Assembly: GCF_015351765.1 (NCBI RefSeq)
Contig: NZ_JADKQA010000005.1
Coordinates: 86,102-150,101, forward strand
Source of the DNA: Clostridium vitabionis
GTDB lineage: Bacteria > Bacillota > Clostridia > Lachnospirales > Lachnospiraceae
DNA: 64,000 nt
Reading direction: 5' to 3'
A model generated the notes under the pieces. The model had not been told where the DNA came from. It was given only the letters and a program-made list of their open reading frames with translations, and did no database searches. Shown here piece by piece: positions 8,673 through 17,779 of this stretch (positions are counted from its first letter, which is position 1; each line of letters opens with the position of its first letter). The position numbers and the translations under genes were made by a program.

Positions 8673-10421
8673 TCACCTTCTATTGTTCGTCTCCCCCGGC
8701 ATATTCCAGGCATGGTGATCCGTATGAAGCAGGTGCTCCGCCTTCTCGGAGAGAGGCTCGCCAAGGTAATCGCGGTAGACCGCCTTGATGGACGGATTCT
8801 CATGCGAGAAGCGCAGGTTGCTTCCCTGGTCCTGCATGTAGAGGATCGGGGCGCGCAGCGGGGCAAGCTCGAAGCCCTCGCGGATCGGCTGGCCGCCGCC
8901 GCCGACGCAGCCGCCGGGGCAGGCCATGACCTCGACGAAATCGTAGCTCGCCCTCCCCTTCCGGAGATCCTCGAGAAGCGCGCTCGCGTTGCCGAGGCCG
9001 TTGACCACGCAGACCCTGAGCTTCTGGCCGTTCCCGAGGTCAAATTCCGATTCCTTCCGCCCTTTCATGCCGCGGACTGCCTTGAACGCATCCGGGTTGG
9101 GGTTCTTTCCGTTGACAAAATAGTAGGCGCTCCGGAGAGCTGCCTCCATGACGCCGCCGGTCGCGCCGAAGATATTGCCGGCGCCGGAGCCGACCCCGAG
9201 CGGAAGATCCGGATCGGACTCGTTGAGCGCGGTGATATCGATGGAATCCGAGCGGATCAGGCGGGCAATCTCCCGCGTGGTCAGAACAACATCCACCTCA
9301 GGATCCCCTTCATCGTCCACCATATTCGGATAAGCTGCCTCCGCCTTCTTCGCGACGCAGGGCATGATGGAGACGCAGAAAATCTTCTTCGGCGACACGC
9401 CGAGGGTATCCGCGTAATAGCTCTTCGCGATCGCGCCGAACATCTGCTGCGGGGACTTTGATGTGGAGAGATTGTCCACAAAGTCCGGGTAATGCGCCTT
9501 GGCGAAGCGCACCCACCCCGGGCAGCAGGAGGTGAACATCGGGAATTTCGCCTTCTCCGGGTTCTTCAGCTTCTCCAGGAGCTCATTGGCCTCCTCCATG
9601 ATCGTGAGGTCAGCCGAGAAATCGGTGTCAAAGACATAGTCGAAGCCCATTTTCCGGAGGGCGGCCACCAGGCGGCGCAGCGTGGCGAATTCCGGGTTCA
9701 CCTTGAACGCCTCTCCCCAGGAGGTGCGGATCGACGGCGCGACCTGCGCAACCGTGATCACCTCCGGATCTTCCAGCGCGTCCAGCACGCGGTCTGTGTC
9801 ATCCCGCTCGCGGAGTGCACCGACCGGACAGTGCGTGATACACTGACCGCAGAGGACGCAGTCCGCGTCCTCCAGGCGGTAAAGTCCGGAGACATCCACC
9901 GTGGTCCGGGAGCCGGTATTCACCAGGTCCCAGATATGGGTATTCTGTACATGGTCGCAGACCTGGATGCAGCGCATGCACTTGATGCACTTTTCATATT
10001 CGCGGATCAGCGGAAACTTCACACTCCCCCGCTTCTCCGGGATCGTCCGCTCATAGGGGACGCCGATGATATTCAGGTTGTTGGCCACCTTCTGCAGGCC
10101 GCAGGTGCCGCCGCGGTTGCAGATGGCACAGTTGGTATCGTGCTCGGAAAGAATCAGCTCCACATTGATTTTCCGGGTGTTGCGGACCTTCTTCGTGTTG
10201 GTGCGGATCACCATGCCCTCGGCCACCGGATTATTGCAGGCAGTAAAGAGGCGGGCATAGCCCTCCACCTCGACAACGCAGACCCTGCAGGCACCGATCT
10301 CGTTCAGATCCTTCATGAAGCAGAGCGTGGGGATGTGAATGCCGGCAAGCTTCGCGGCATCCAGGATCGTCGTGCCCTCCGGCACTTGAAGCTCCCTGCC
10401 GTCAATCGTTACATTTACCAT
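8673..10421 (-). CDS. [FeFe]-hydrogenase catalytic subunit (HndD/HydA type, N-terminal 2Fe-2S and ferredoxin domains)
   Basis: H-cluster motifs FTSCCPGWVRF, MPCVAKKAEA, VMACPGGCVGGGGQP; N-terminal CRVCVVEVEG, CIKCMRCIQVC, CVLCGQCITHCP. Confidence 0.95.
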   Translation of the reverse strand: MVNVTIDGRELQVPEGTTILDAAKLAGIHIPTLCFMKDLNEIGACRVCVVEVEGYARLFTACNNPVAEGMVIRTNTKKVRNTRKINVELILSEHDTNCAICNRGGTCGLQKVANNLNIIGVPYERTIPEKRGSVKFPLIREYEKCIKCMRCIQVCDHVQNTHIWDLVNTGSRTTVDVSGLYRLEDADCVLCGQCITHCPVGALRERDDTDRVLDALEDPEVITVAQVAPSIRTSWGEAFKVNPEFATLRRLVAALRKMGFDYVFDTDFSADLTIMEEANELLEKLKNPEKAKFPMFTSCCPGWVRFAKAHYPDFVDNLSTSKSPQQMFGAIAKSYYADTLGVSPKKIFCVSIMPCVAKKAEAAYPNMVDDEGDPEVDVVLTTREIARLIRSDSIDITALNESDPDLPLGVGSGAGNIFGATGGVMEAALRSAYYFVNGKNPNPDAFKAVRGMKGRKESEFDLGNGQKLRVCVVNGLGNASALLEDLRKGRASYDFVEVMACPGGCVGGGGQPIREGFELAPLRAPILYMQDQGSNLRFSHENPSIKAVYRDYLGEPLSEKAEHLLHTDHHAWNMPGETNNRR

Positions 10422-12250
10422 TTTTCCTCTCTGCCTCCCTTAAATACACCGTAGCCGAAGTGATCGCAGTGGAGGCACCGGCCGGATTCCTGGCAGGCTT
10501 CCTCCCTCGTCATCGACAGTTCCATCAGGTCATAATCGTGGCGGCGCTCATCAGCCGGACGCTCCCGGAGGTTGATCCTGCCGCACGGCTTGTTGTCCGA
10601 GAATCTCACCGGCGGAACCTGGACGTCGGTCCGGATCTCATGGTTGAACCCGAGATAGTCGTCGATATTGGCAGCCGCTACCTTGCCCGCCGCGATGGCG
10701 CGGATGCAGGTTGCCGGGCCGGTCACGCAGTCGCCGCCCGCGAAGATGCCCTCCGCATCCCGGATACTGCTGGTGTCAAAGGCATCAATGCGCCCGCGCT
10801 GGAGCGGAAGGCCGAACTCGCCGAATTTCTGGGAATCGATGCCCTGGCCGACCGCGACGAGGACGCGGTCCACCGGCATGCGGATATCCTCCCTCTCGCT
10901 GGAAGGGATCGCCGACGGACGCCCGTCCTTCACATAGCTGGTCATCTGCTGGCGGTACCAGATCGCCGAGACATTTCCCTCCTCATCCTTCTCGATGCGG
11001 AGCGGGGAATCCAGCTCCATGACCTCGCAGCCGTCCGCGATGGCGCCCTCAACCTCCTCCGGAAGGGCTGTCATATCCAGGATTCTCCGCCGGTACAGGA
11101 TGCGGACTGTCCGCGCGCCGCAGCGCACCGCCGTCCGCGCGACATCCATGGCGACGTTGCCGCCGCCGACCACCGCGATATTGAGGCCGGTGAAATCCGG
11201 GTAAATGTTATCGCCGATATCTCTCAGCATCTCCACCGCCGAGATAACGCCCGCCGCGTCCTCGCCGTCGATGCCGATCTTCCGGTCTGTGTGTGCGCCG
11301 ATGGCAACATAGAGCGCGTCGTACTGCTCCCGGATCTCCTCGATCGAGATATCCTTGCCGATGCTGACATTGGTCACTGCCTTGAATCCGGAGAGCTTCA
11401 AGCCCTCGATCTCATGATCCAGAACCTCGCGCGGAAGGCGATATGCCGGGATGCCGTAGCGGAGCATGCCGCCGAGCTGTTTTCTCTGCTCATAGACCGT
11501 CACGTCGTGGCCCATGATCGACAGGTAGTACGCGGCGGAAAGGCCGGACGGGCCGCCGCCGATGACCGCGACCTTCTTGCCCGTCGCCTCGTAGCGGCGC
11601 GGGGTCTTGATCTCGCCCTCGTTCTCCACGGCAAAGCGCTTGAGGCCGCGGATATTGATCGGCGCGTCGATCATGGTCCTGCGGCAGCGGACCTCGCACG
11701 GATGCTCGCAGATCAGCGCGCAGGACGCCGGGAACGGATTGTCCTTGCGGATCAGGTTGACCGCATCCGCGTATCTCCCCTCGTGGACAAGGGCGACATA
11801 GCCGGGCACATCCACGTGCGCCGGACACTGGGACACGCAGGGAACCGGCTGGTTCTGGAGACCCTTGCAGCGGTGCTTGGTGATGTGCTCGATATAATCG
11901 TCGCGGAACCCCTGGACGCCGCGCAGCACCATGTGGGCTGCCTCCGCGCCGATTGCACAGTCTGATGAGTAATAGACACTCTCTGCCGTACGCTCGATCA
12001 GGGTCAGGGTATCCATCGTCGCCGTCCCCTCGAGAACCGAATTGATCAGCCGCTCAAGCTGGCCGAGGCCGATCCGGCAGGGAACGCATTTCCCACAGGA
12101 CTGCGCATGACAGAGGTGGAGAAATGCCCACGCGAGATCCACAGGGCAGAGTCCCGGCTGGCTTGCCGTGATCCTGCGCTCCAGATCCTTATAGAGCTCC
12201 TCGACTGTCTTCTGCGCATTGTTCTGTGTCACAATGCTCAATCTGCTCAT
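10415..12250 (-). CDS. NuoF C-terminal Fe-S domain fused to GltD-like NAD(P)H/FAD oxidoreductase (SfrB-like), predicted hydrogenase partner
   Basis: SCGKCVPCRIGLGQLERLI (NuoF C-terminal Fe-S) then GltD-like CISQCPAHVDVPGYV-type cysteines, VAVIGGGPSGLSAAYYL and NIAVVGGGNVAMDVARTAVR. Confidence 0.85.
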   Translation of the reverse strand: MSRLSIVTQNNAQKTVEELYKDLERRITASQPGLCPVDLAWAFLHLCHAQSCGKCVPCRIGLGQLERLINSVLEGTATMDTLTLIERTAESVYYSSDCAIGAEAAHMVLRGVQGFRDDYIEHITKHRCKGLQNQPVPCVSQCPAHVDVPGYVALVHEGRYADAVNLIRKDNPFPASCALICEHPCEVRCRRTMIDAPINIRGLKRFAVENEGEIKTPRRYEATGKKVAVIGGGPSGLSAAYYLSIMGHDVTVYEQRKQLGGMLRYGIPAYRLPREVLDHEIEGLKLSGFKAVTNVSIGKDISIEEIREQYDALYVAIGAHTDRKIGIDGEDAAGVISAVEMLRDIGDNIYPDFTGLNIAVVGGGNVAMDVARTAVRCGARTVRILYRRRILDMTALPEEVEGAIADGCEVMELDSPLRIEKDEEGNVSAIWYRQQMTSYVKDGRPSAIPSSEREDIRMPVDRVLVAVGQGIDSQKFGEFGLPLQRGRIDAFDTSSIRDAEGIFAGGDCVTGPATCIRAIAAGKVAAANIDDYLGFNHEIRTDVQVPPVRFSDNKPCGRINLRERPADERRHDYDLMELSMTREEACQESGRCLHCDHFGYGVFKGGREEKW

Positions 12251-12464
12251 AACACTCTCCTTGTCTGCAGTCTATTTTTTCACGATATTGCTGAATTGAA
12301 TAGAACGTTGCTACAATTATAGGCGAAAATGCCCAATTTTTCCACCGACAATTCTATAGATTTTTCTTTGCCGTGATAAAAATATCCTATTCAGGGTTCC
12401 GCCTCCCGCGAAGCTTTGCCGCAGACAAGGAGAGGTTTGATGCCTGCAGCCTGCCTGAAATGAC

Positions 12465-12515
12465 GGGAAGCCCCCGCAAAACCGCCTTAAGGCAGCGGCT
12501 TCGCGGGGGCTTCCC
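12465..12515. repeat. Long intergenic hairpin with CGCAAAAC core (family member 1)
   Basis: GGGAAGCCCCCGC (12465-12477) pairs with GCGGGGGCTTCCC (12503-12515); inner CCGC/GCGG. Confidence 0.75.
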
Positions 12516-12536
12516 CGGGATATACTTTTACTAAAA

Positions 12537-14822
12537 TCACATTCTCTCGTGCGCGTTTCTCGCGATGACGTCGAGCTGCTGCTCACGGGTGAGGTCAATG
12601 AACTTCACCGCGTAACCGGAAACCCGGATCGTGAAGTTCGCGTACTCCGGCTTCTCCGGATGCGCCATGGCATCCTTCAACCGGTCAACGCCGAAGACAT
12701 TGACATTCAGATGATGCGCGCCCTGGTCGAAATAGCCGTCCATGACGTGAACCAGGTTCTCCGTGCGCTCCTCCTCGGTGTGGCCGAGCGCCGACGGGCT
12801 GATGGTCTGCGTGTTGGAAATGCCGTCCAGCGCGTACTCGTAGGGAAGCTTCGCCACCGAGTTCAGGGAGGCGAGAAGGCCGTTCTTCTCCGCACCGTAA
12901 GCCGGGTTTGCTCCGGGCGAAAATGGCGTGTATGCTGCCCTGCCGTCCGGAAGGGCGCCGGTAGCCTTACCGTAAACGACATTGGAGGTGATCGTCAGGA
13001 TCGATGTCGTCGCCTCGGAATTGCGGTAGGTGTGGTTCTTCTTCACCTTCGTGAGGAAGGTCTTGAGCAGCCAGACCGCGATCTCATCCGCACGCGCATC
13101 GTCATTGCCGTAGCGCGGGAAGTCGCCCTCGATCCGGAAGTCCACGGCAACGCCTTCCTCATCGCGGATAGGGGTTACCTTGGCATACTTGATCGCGGAG
13201 AGGGAATCCACCACATGGGAGAAGCCGGCAATTCCCGTCGCGAAGGTCCGGCGGACATCCGTGTCGATGAGCGCCATTTCCGCCGCCTCATAGTAATACT
13301 TATCGTGCATGTACTGGATCAGGTTCAGGATATTCACATAGAGGGAAGCCAGCCAGTCCAGCATCAGGTCGTACTTGTGCATCACCTCATCGTAGGAGAG
13401 CACATCAGCGGTGATCGGCGCAAGCTCCGGGCCGACCTGCATGTGGCGGCCGCTCTTGTCGCGGAACTTCTCATCCTTCCCGCCGTTGATCGCGTAGAGC
13501 AGGCACTTCGCCAGGTTCGCGCGCGCACCGAAGAACTGCATCTCCTTCCCCGTCTGCGTCGCGGAGACGCAGCAGCAGATGCTGTAATCGTCTCCCCAGA
13601 CCGGCTTCATCACGTCATCATTTTCATACTGGATCGCGGACGTATCCACGGAAATCTTCGCCGCGTACTTCTTGAAGCTCTCCGGGAGCTGCGAGGAATA
13701 GAGCACCGTCAGGTTCGGCTCCGGAGACGGTCCCATATTTTCCAGCGTGTGCAGGAAGCGGAAGTCGTTCTTCGTCACCATCGACCTGCCGTCCATGCCG
13801 ATGCCGGCAACCTCCAGCGTCGCCCACACCGGGTCGCCGGAGAACAGCTCATTGTAGGACGGGATCCGGGCAAATTTAACCATGCGGAACTTCATGACCA
13901 TGTGGTCGATCAGCTCCTGGGCCTCGCTCTCCGTGATGGCGCCCTCCTTGAGGTCGCGGTCGATATAGATGTCCAGGAAGGTGGAAATCCTGCCGACGCT
14001 CATCGCCGCGCCGTTCTGCGTCTTCACCGCGGCAAGATAGCCGAAGTAAACCCACTGCACGGCCTCCCTGGCATTCTTCGCCGGGGCGGAAATGTCATAG
14101 CCGTAGATCTCCGCCATCTTCTTCATGCCGCGCAGCGCCCGGATCTGCTCCGCGATCTCCTCGCGCTGGCGGATGATATCGTCGGTCATCACGCCGCAGC
14201 CGCAATTCTCCAGGTCTTCCTGCTTCTTCTCAATCAGAAAATCAATGCCGTAGAGGGCAACCCGGCGGTAATCGCCGACGATGCGGCCGCGGCCGTAGGT
14301 ATCCGGAAGGCCGGTCACGATGTGGCTGTGGCGGGCGCGGCGCATCTCCGGGGTGTAGGCGTCAAACACCGCCTGGTTGTGGGTCTTGTGATAATCGGTG
14401 AAAATCTTGTGGAACTTGGGATTGACCGCATAGCCGTAGTTGGCGGCAGCTTCCTCCGCCATCTTGATGCCGCCGTAGGGCATGAAGGCACGCTTTAACG
14501 GCTTGTCGGTCTGGAGGCCGACGATCTTCTCGAGATCTTTCATCGATTCATCGATATATCCCGGCCCATACGACGTGAGCCCGGAGACGATCTCCGTCTC
14601 GCACTCGAGGACGCCGCCCTTCGCGCGCTCCTCCTTCTGCAGCTCCTGGAGCTTTCCCCAGAGCTTATCCGTCGCCTCGGTCGGCCCGGCCAGGAAGGAA
14701 GCATCGCCGTCGTACGGCGTGTAATTCTTCTGGATAAATTCGCGGACGTTGACGTCATCTCTCCACTTTGTGCCCTGGAAGCCTCTCCAGGCATTTTCCC
14801 TGTTCCCGGTAAGCGTCTGCAT
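12537..14822 (-). CDS. pflB: Formate acetyltransferase (pyruvate formate-lyase)
   Basis: 761 aa; [41 protein letters not shown]-terminal glycyl-radical motif RVSGYAVKF. Confidence 0.97.
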   Translation of the reverse strand: MQTLTGNRENAWRGFQGTKWRDDVNVREFIQKNYTPYDGDASFLAGPTEATDKLWGKLQELQKEERAKGGVLECETEIVSGLTSYGPGYIDESMKDLEKIVGLQTDKPLKRAFMPYGGIKMAEEAAANYGYAVNPKFHKIFTDYHKTHNQAVFDAYTPEMRRARHSHIVTGLPDTYGRGRIVGDYRRVALYGIDFLIEKKQEDLENCGCGVMTDDIIRQREEIAEQIRALRGMKKMAEIYGYDISAPAKNAREAVQWVYFGYLAAVKTQNGAAMSVGRISTFLDIYIDRDLKEGAITESEAQELIDHMVMKFRMVKFARIPSYNELFSGDPVWATLEVAGIGMDGRSMVTKNDFRFLHTLENMGPSPEPNLTVLYSSQLPESFKKYAAKISVDTSAIQYENDDVMKPVWGDDYSICCCVSATQTGKEMQFFGARANLAKCLLYAINGGKDEKFRDKSGRHMQVGPELAPITADVLSYDEVMHKYDLMLDWLASLYVNILNLIQYMHDKYYYEAAEMALIDTDVRRTFATGIAGFSHVVDSLSAIKYAKVTPIRDEEGVAVDFRIEGDFPRYGNDDARADEIAVWLLKTFLTKVKKNHTYRNSEATTSILTITSNVVYGKATGALPDGRAAYTPFSPGANPAYGAEKNGLLASLNSVAKLPYEYALDGISNTQTISPSALGHTEEERTENLVHVMDGYFDQGAHHLNVNVFGVDRLKDAMAHPEKPEYANFTIRVSGYAVKFIDLTREQQLDVIARNAHERM

Positions 14823-14949
14823 ATATTCTCTCCTCCGTCTCCAGGCCGTGCGGCCTGCTCTCCCATAAAACCTGTTATCCTGTCTCAGCCTTCCCTGTGC
14901 GGGCGTGCTTCACCTTCTCGGTTCCCCGCACGGAAATCGCGGTATCTTC

Positions 14950-15711
14950 TCAGCCTTCCCCGCGCAGGATCCGCTGTGCTTTCTCCGCTTCCTCCGCGGT
15001 GGGCACCCTGACATCCCGAAGGGTGTACGGGATTCCGGCTTTTTCCCATTTGGGGACTGCCATGTTGTGGTACGGCAGAACCTCAATCTTCCTGACATTC
15101 TTCAGGGAGCGGAGAAACTCCGCCGTCTTCCTGAGGTCTTCTTCCCCGTCGGTGATCCCCGGGACGAGAACCTGGCGGATCCAAACCGGCTTTCCTCTGC
15201 CAGAAAGGTATCTCAGCATCGCGAGGATATTCCCGTTCGGCTTTCCGGTCAGCCACCGGTGCCTACCGGGATCGATGTGCTTGATATCCACAAGCAGGAG
15301 ATCCGTGACGGCAAGCAGCCGGTCAAATTTCTCAAGGAAAACCGGATCTTCGGAAAATGGTTCCCCCGCCGTATCGATGCAGGTGCCAATCCCCCGGGCT
15401 TTCGCCTTCTCAAAAAGCTCTGTGAGAAAATCGATCTGCAGGAGAGGTTCCCCACCGCTGACCGTGATGCCGCCATCCTTTCCCCAGTAGCTCCGGTAGC
15501 GCTCCGCCTTGTCCAGGAGTTCATCCGCCGTCATCGCTGTGCCGCCGTCCGCTGACCAGGTGTCCACATTGTGGCAGTACCGGCACCGCAGATGACAGCC
15601 CATGAGGAAAATCACAAACCTCACGCCGGGACCGTCGACGGAACCGAACGTCTCGATTGAGTGAACTCTGCCCATTCCCGCTGTATCGGCCATTCCGTCC
15701 TCCTTTCCCAA
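14950..15711 (-). CDS. pflA: Pyruvate formate-lyase activating enzyme (radical SAM)
   Basis: GRVHSIETFGSVDGPGVRFVIFLMGCHLRCRYCHN motif; directly downstream of pflB. Confidence 0.96.
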   Translation of the reverse strand: MGKEDGMADTAGMGRVHSIETFGSVDGPGVRFVIFLMGCHLRCRYCHNVDTWSADGGTAMTADELLDKAERYRSYWGKDGGITVSGGEPLLQIDFLTELFEKAKARGIGTCIDTAGEPFSEDPVFLEKFDRLLAVTDLLLVDIKHIDPGRHRWLTGKPNGNILAMLRYLSGRGKPVWIRQVLVPGITDGEEDLRKTAEFLRSLKNVRKIEVLPYHNMAVPKWEKAGIPYTLRDVRVPTAEEAEKAQRILRGEG

Positions 15712-15895
15712 AAGGCTTTCCCGTTACACCTGCATCATAAGGGACGGGAGGGGGGTATTTCCTTGATTGGAATCAAGTTTTCAGGGGATTTGTTCCGGGG
15801 AGGCGGACCCCCTCGCGCAGCAATATTGTCTGAATTATATGTATTTATTGCTCAATAATGTATTATTTTTTATTTACCTTTTTTCTTTATCGCTA

Positions 15896-15924
15896 TTGAC
15901 AGACTGCACTTTTTCCTGTACAAT
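15896..15924 (+). promoter_or_regulatory. Strong consensus promoter TTGACA-17-TACAAT
   Basis: -35 TTGACA 15896-15901, -10 TACAAT 15919-15924, exact 17-nt spacer. Confidence 0.8.
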
Positions 15925-15930
15925 AAAGAC

Positions 15931-16119
15931 AGTTAAGGAAGACGAAGAAAGTTGAAGGGAGTAAAGAAGGCGGCGAGTGCTTCACCGGAATGAAAGCCTT
16001 CAAAGTTCAGAAAAGTTCCAAGACGAAAAACTGAATAGGAGGTAAGTTGTTATGGAGGAACCGTACAACTAAATGGCCCATCAATCAGAAGAGAAATGAT
16101 TGATGGGCCTTATTTTTTT
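15931..16119 (+). ncRNA. Candidate small RNA or micro-mRNA (about 190 nt) encoding only the hexapeptide MEEPYN
   Basis: Consensus promoter, no long ORF, AGGAGGT SD at 16037-16043, ORF ATGGAGGAACCGTACAACTAA 16052-16072, then strong terminator. Confidence 0.6.
16075..16119 (+). terminator. Strong intrinsic terminator of the small RNA
   Basis: GGCCCATCAATCA / TGATTGATGGGCC, 13-bp perfect stem, 9-nt loop, then TTATTTTTTT. Confidence 0.9.
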
Positions 16120-16148
16120 CTCCTATTCTTTAGCCCTTGTCAGCGCAT

Positions 16149-16205
16149 GCCGGGGAGAGCCCGCAAAACCGTTTGCAAACAACAGTTTTGCGGGCTCTCC
16201 CCGGC
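16149..16205. repeat. Long intergenic hairpin with CGCAAAAC core (family member 2)
   Basis: GCCGGGGAGAGCCCGCAAAAC (16149-16169) perfectly complementary to GTTTTGCGGGCTCTCCCCGGC (16185-16205), 21 bp. Confidence 0.9.
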
Positions 16206-16302
16206 TTTTTCCCAGGAAATCACCATCTCCTCCCCGACGCCGCCTTCTTCCCTGCCGGCTCGCGGTCCGCCCGGATACAGAAGCAACAGAATATGCATAT
16301 AT

Positions 16303-16420
16303 GCATATTTTTGACCGGCAAAAAGATGCATACTTGCATATTTTTGACCGGCAAAAAGATGCATACTTGCATATTTTTGACCGGTAAAAAGATGCGTGCT
16401 TGCGTATTTTCTGCTATACT
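16303..16420. repeat. 33-bp tandem direct repeat array overlapping the promoter region of the AAA ATPase gene
   Basis: GCATATTTTTGACCGGCAAAAAGATGCATACTT at 16303-16335, 16336-16368, 16369-16401 (degenerate), then a partial copy running into an extended -10 (TGCTATACT). Confidence 0.9.
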
Positions 16421-16465
16421 TCCCTTAAGGATCAAATACATTATCTCTCAGAAGGAGGAAGATCG

Positions 16466-17770
16466 ATGCTGCAACGAACTGTCGATGCCGAACTTCTCCG
16501 CTTTGCCGACTCCAAAGAAAAGAAATGCCTTGTCGTGCGCGGCGCGCGGCAGGTCGGTAAGACGTGGTCTGTCCGCAACCTGGGCAACTGTGGGAAATTT
16601 CCATCGTTCATCGAAATCAATTTTCTGAAATCCCCGGATTTGAAGAAAATCTTTTCCGGCAATCTGGATGTCGATACCCTTTTGCTGAACTTTTCCCTCT
16701 ATCTGCCAAATAGAGCATTTATCCCGGGGAAAACTCTCCTCTTTCTGGATGAGATCCAGGAATGCCCGGAAGCCATCACCTCACTAAAATTCTGGGCGGA
16801 AGACGGCCGCTTCCGCGTAATTGCCAGCGGATCCATGCTCGGCATTGATTATAAGCGTCCCTCCTCCTATCCGGTTGGGTCTGTCCGCTATCTCGACATG
16901 AGTTCCCTGAGCTTTTCGGAATTTCTCCAGGCAATCGGTGTGAATTCCCAACTGATTGATATACTGCGGGATTGTTTCCATCAGGGAAACCCAGTGCCGG
17001 ATGCCATTCATCAGCAGATGATGAAATATCTGAAGCTCTACATCGCCATCGGCGGCATGCCGGAAGTGGTACAGCTTTACACGGATACAAACAGCTTTTC
17101 GGAAACCGACGTCCGCCAGCGGGAGATCCTGCAGGACTACCGCTATGACATCGCCCACTATGCGCCGCCGTCTGAAAAAATCAAAGCAGAAAAATGCTAC
17201 TTTTCTCTACCGGAACAGTTGGACAAGGAAAATCATAAGTTTCAGTATTCCATTGTCGAACCGCGAGGCACGAAACGAAAATTCGGATCAAGCATTGACT
17301 GGCTGGAAAATGCGGACCTGGTCACCATCTGTCCGGCCGTAACCAAAATAGAAGCCCCTCTGAAGGATTTTTCCGATTCCGATAATTTCCGCCTCTATCC
17401 GCGAGACATCGGCCTGTTTCTGTCCATGTATGATTTTTCTATCAAGCAGAAACTCTTAACCGGAGGATCCGAGATCGGGCAGGCAAAAGGCGGCATCTAT
17501 GAGGCACTGATTGCTTGTATGCTTGCCCAAAACCGTCACAAACTCTATTTTTACAAGAATGATACCACAAAGCTGGAATTGGAATTCCTGATGGATTCCC
17601 CGGACGGGGTAATCCCAATCGAAGTCAAGGCAGGAAACAACCGGTCACGCTCGCTGGATCGGATCCTCCAGTCGGAAACGATTCCATACGGTTATAAACT
17701 GATCTCCGGTAATGCCGGTATGACCGGCAAAAAGAGAAGTATCCCGCTGTATATGGCTATGTTCCTGTGA
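16466..17770 (+). CDS. AAA_14/DUF4143 family ATPase
   Basis: MLQRTVDAELLRFADSKEKKCLVVRGARQVGKTWSVRNLG, LLFLDEIQECP Walker B, C-terminal DUF4143-like nuclease fold region; SD GAAGGAGG. Confidence 0.85.
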   Translation: MLQRTVDAELLRFADSKEKKCLVVRGARQVGKTWSVRNLGNCGKFPSFIEINFLKSPDLKKIFSGNLDVDTLLLNFSLYLPNRAFIPGKTLLFLDEIQECPEAITSLKFWAEDGRFRVIASGSMLGIDYKRPSSYPVGSVRYLDMSSLSFSEFLQAIGVNSQLIDILRDCFHQGNPVPDAIHQQMMKYLKLYIAIGGMPEVVQLYTDTNSFSETDVRQREILQDYRYDIAHYAPPSEKIKAEKCYFSLPEQLDKENHKFQYSIVEPRGTKRKFGSSIDWLENADLVTICPAVTKIEAPLKDFSDSDNFRLYPRDIGLFLSMYDFSIKQKLLTGGSEIGQAKGGIYEALIACMLAQNRHKLYFYKNDTTKLELEFLMDSPDGVIPIEVKAGNNRSRSLDRILQSETIPYGYKLISGNAGMTGKKRSIPLYMAMFL

Positions 17771-17779
17771 CGAAAAATC

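Noticed and set aside
16303-16401. CRISPR array
   Set aside because: 33-bp units are directly contiguous with no spacers, and no cas genes are in the window.
16137-16441. Short ORFs with repeating MHTCIFLTGKK peptides
   Set aside because: Artifact of a 33-bp (11-codon) non-coding repeat open on both strands; no SD.
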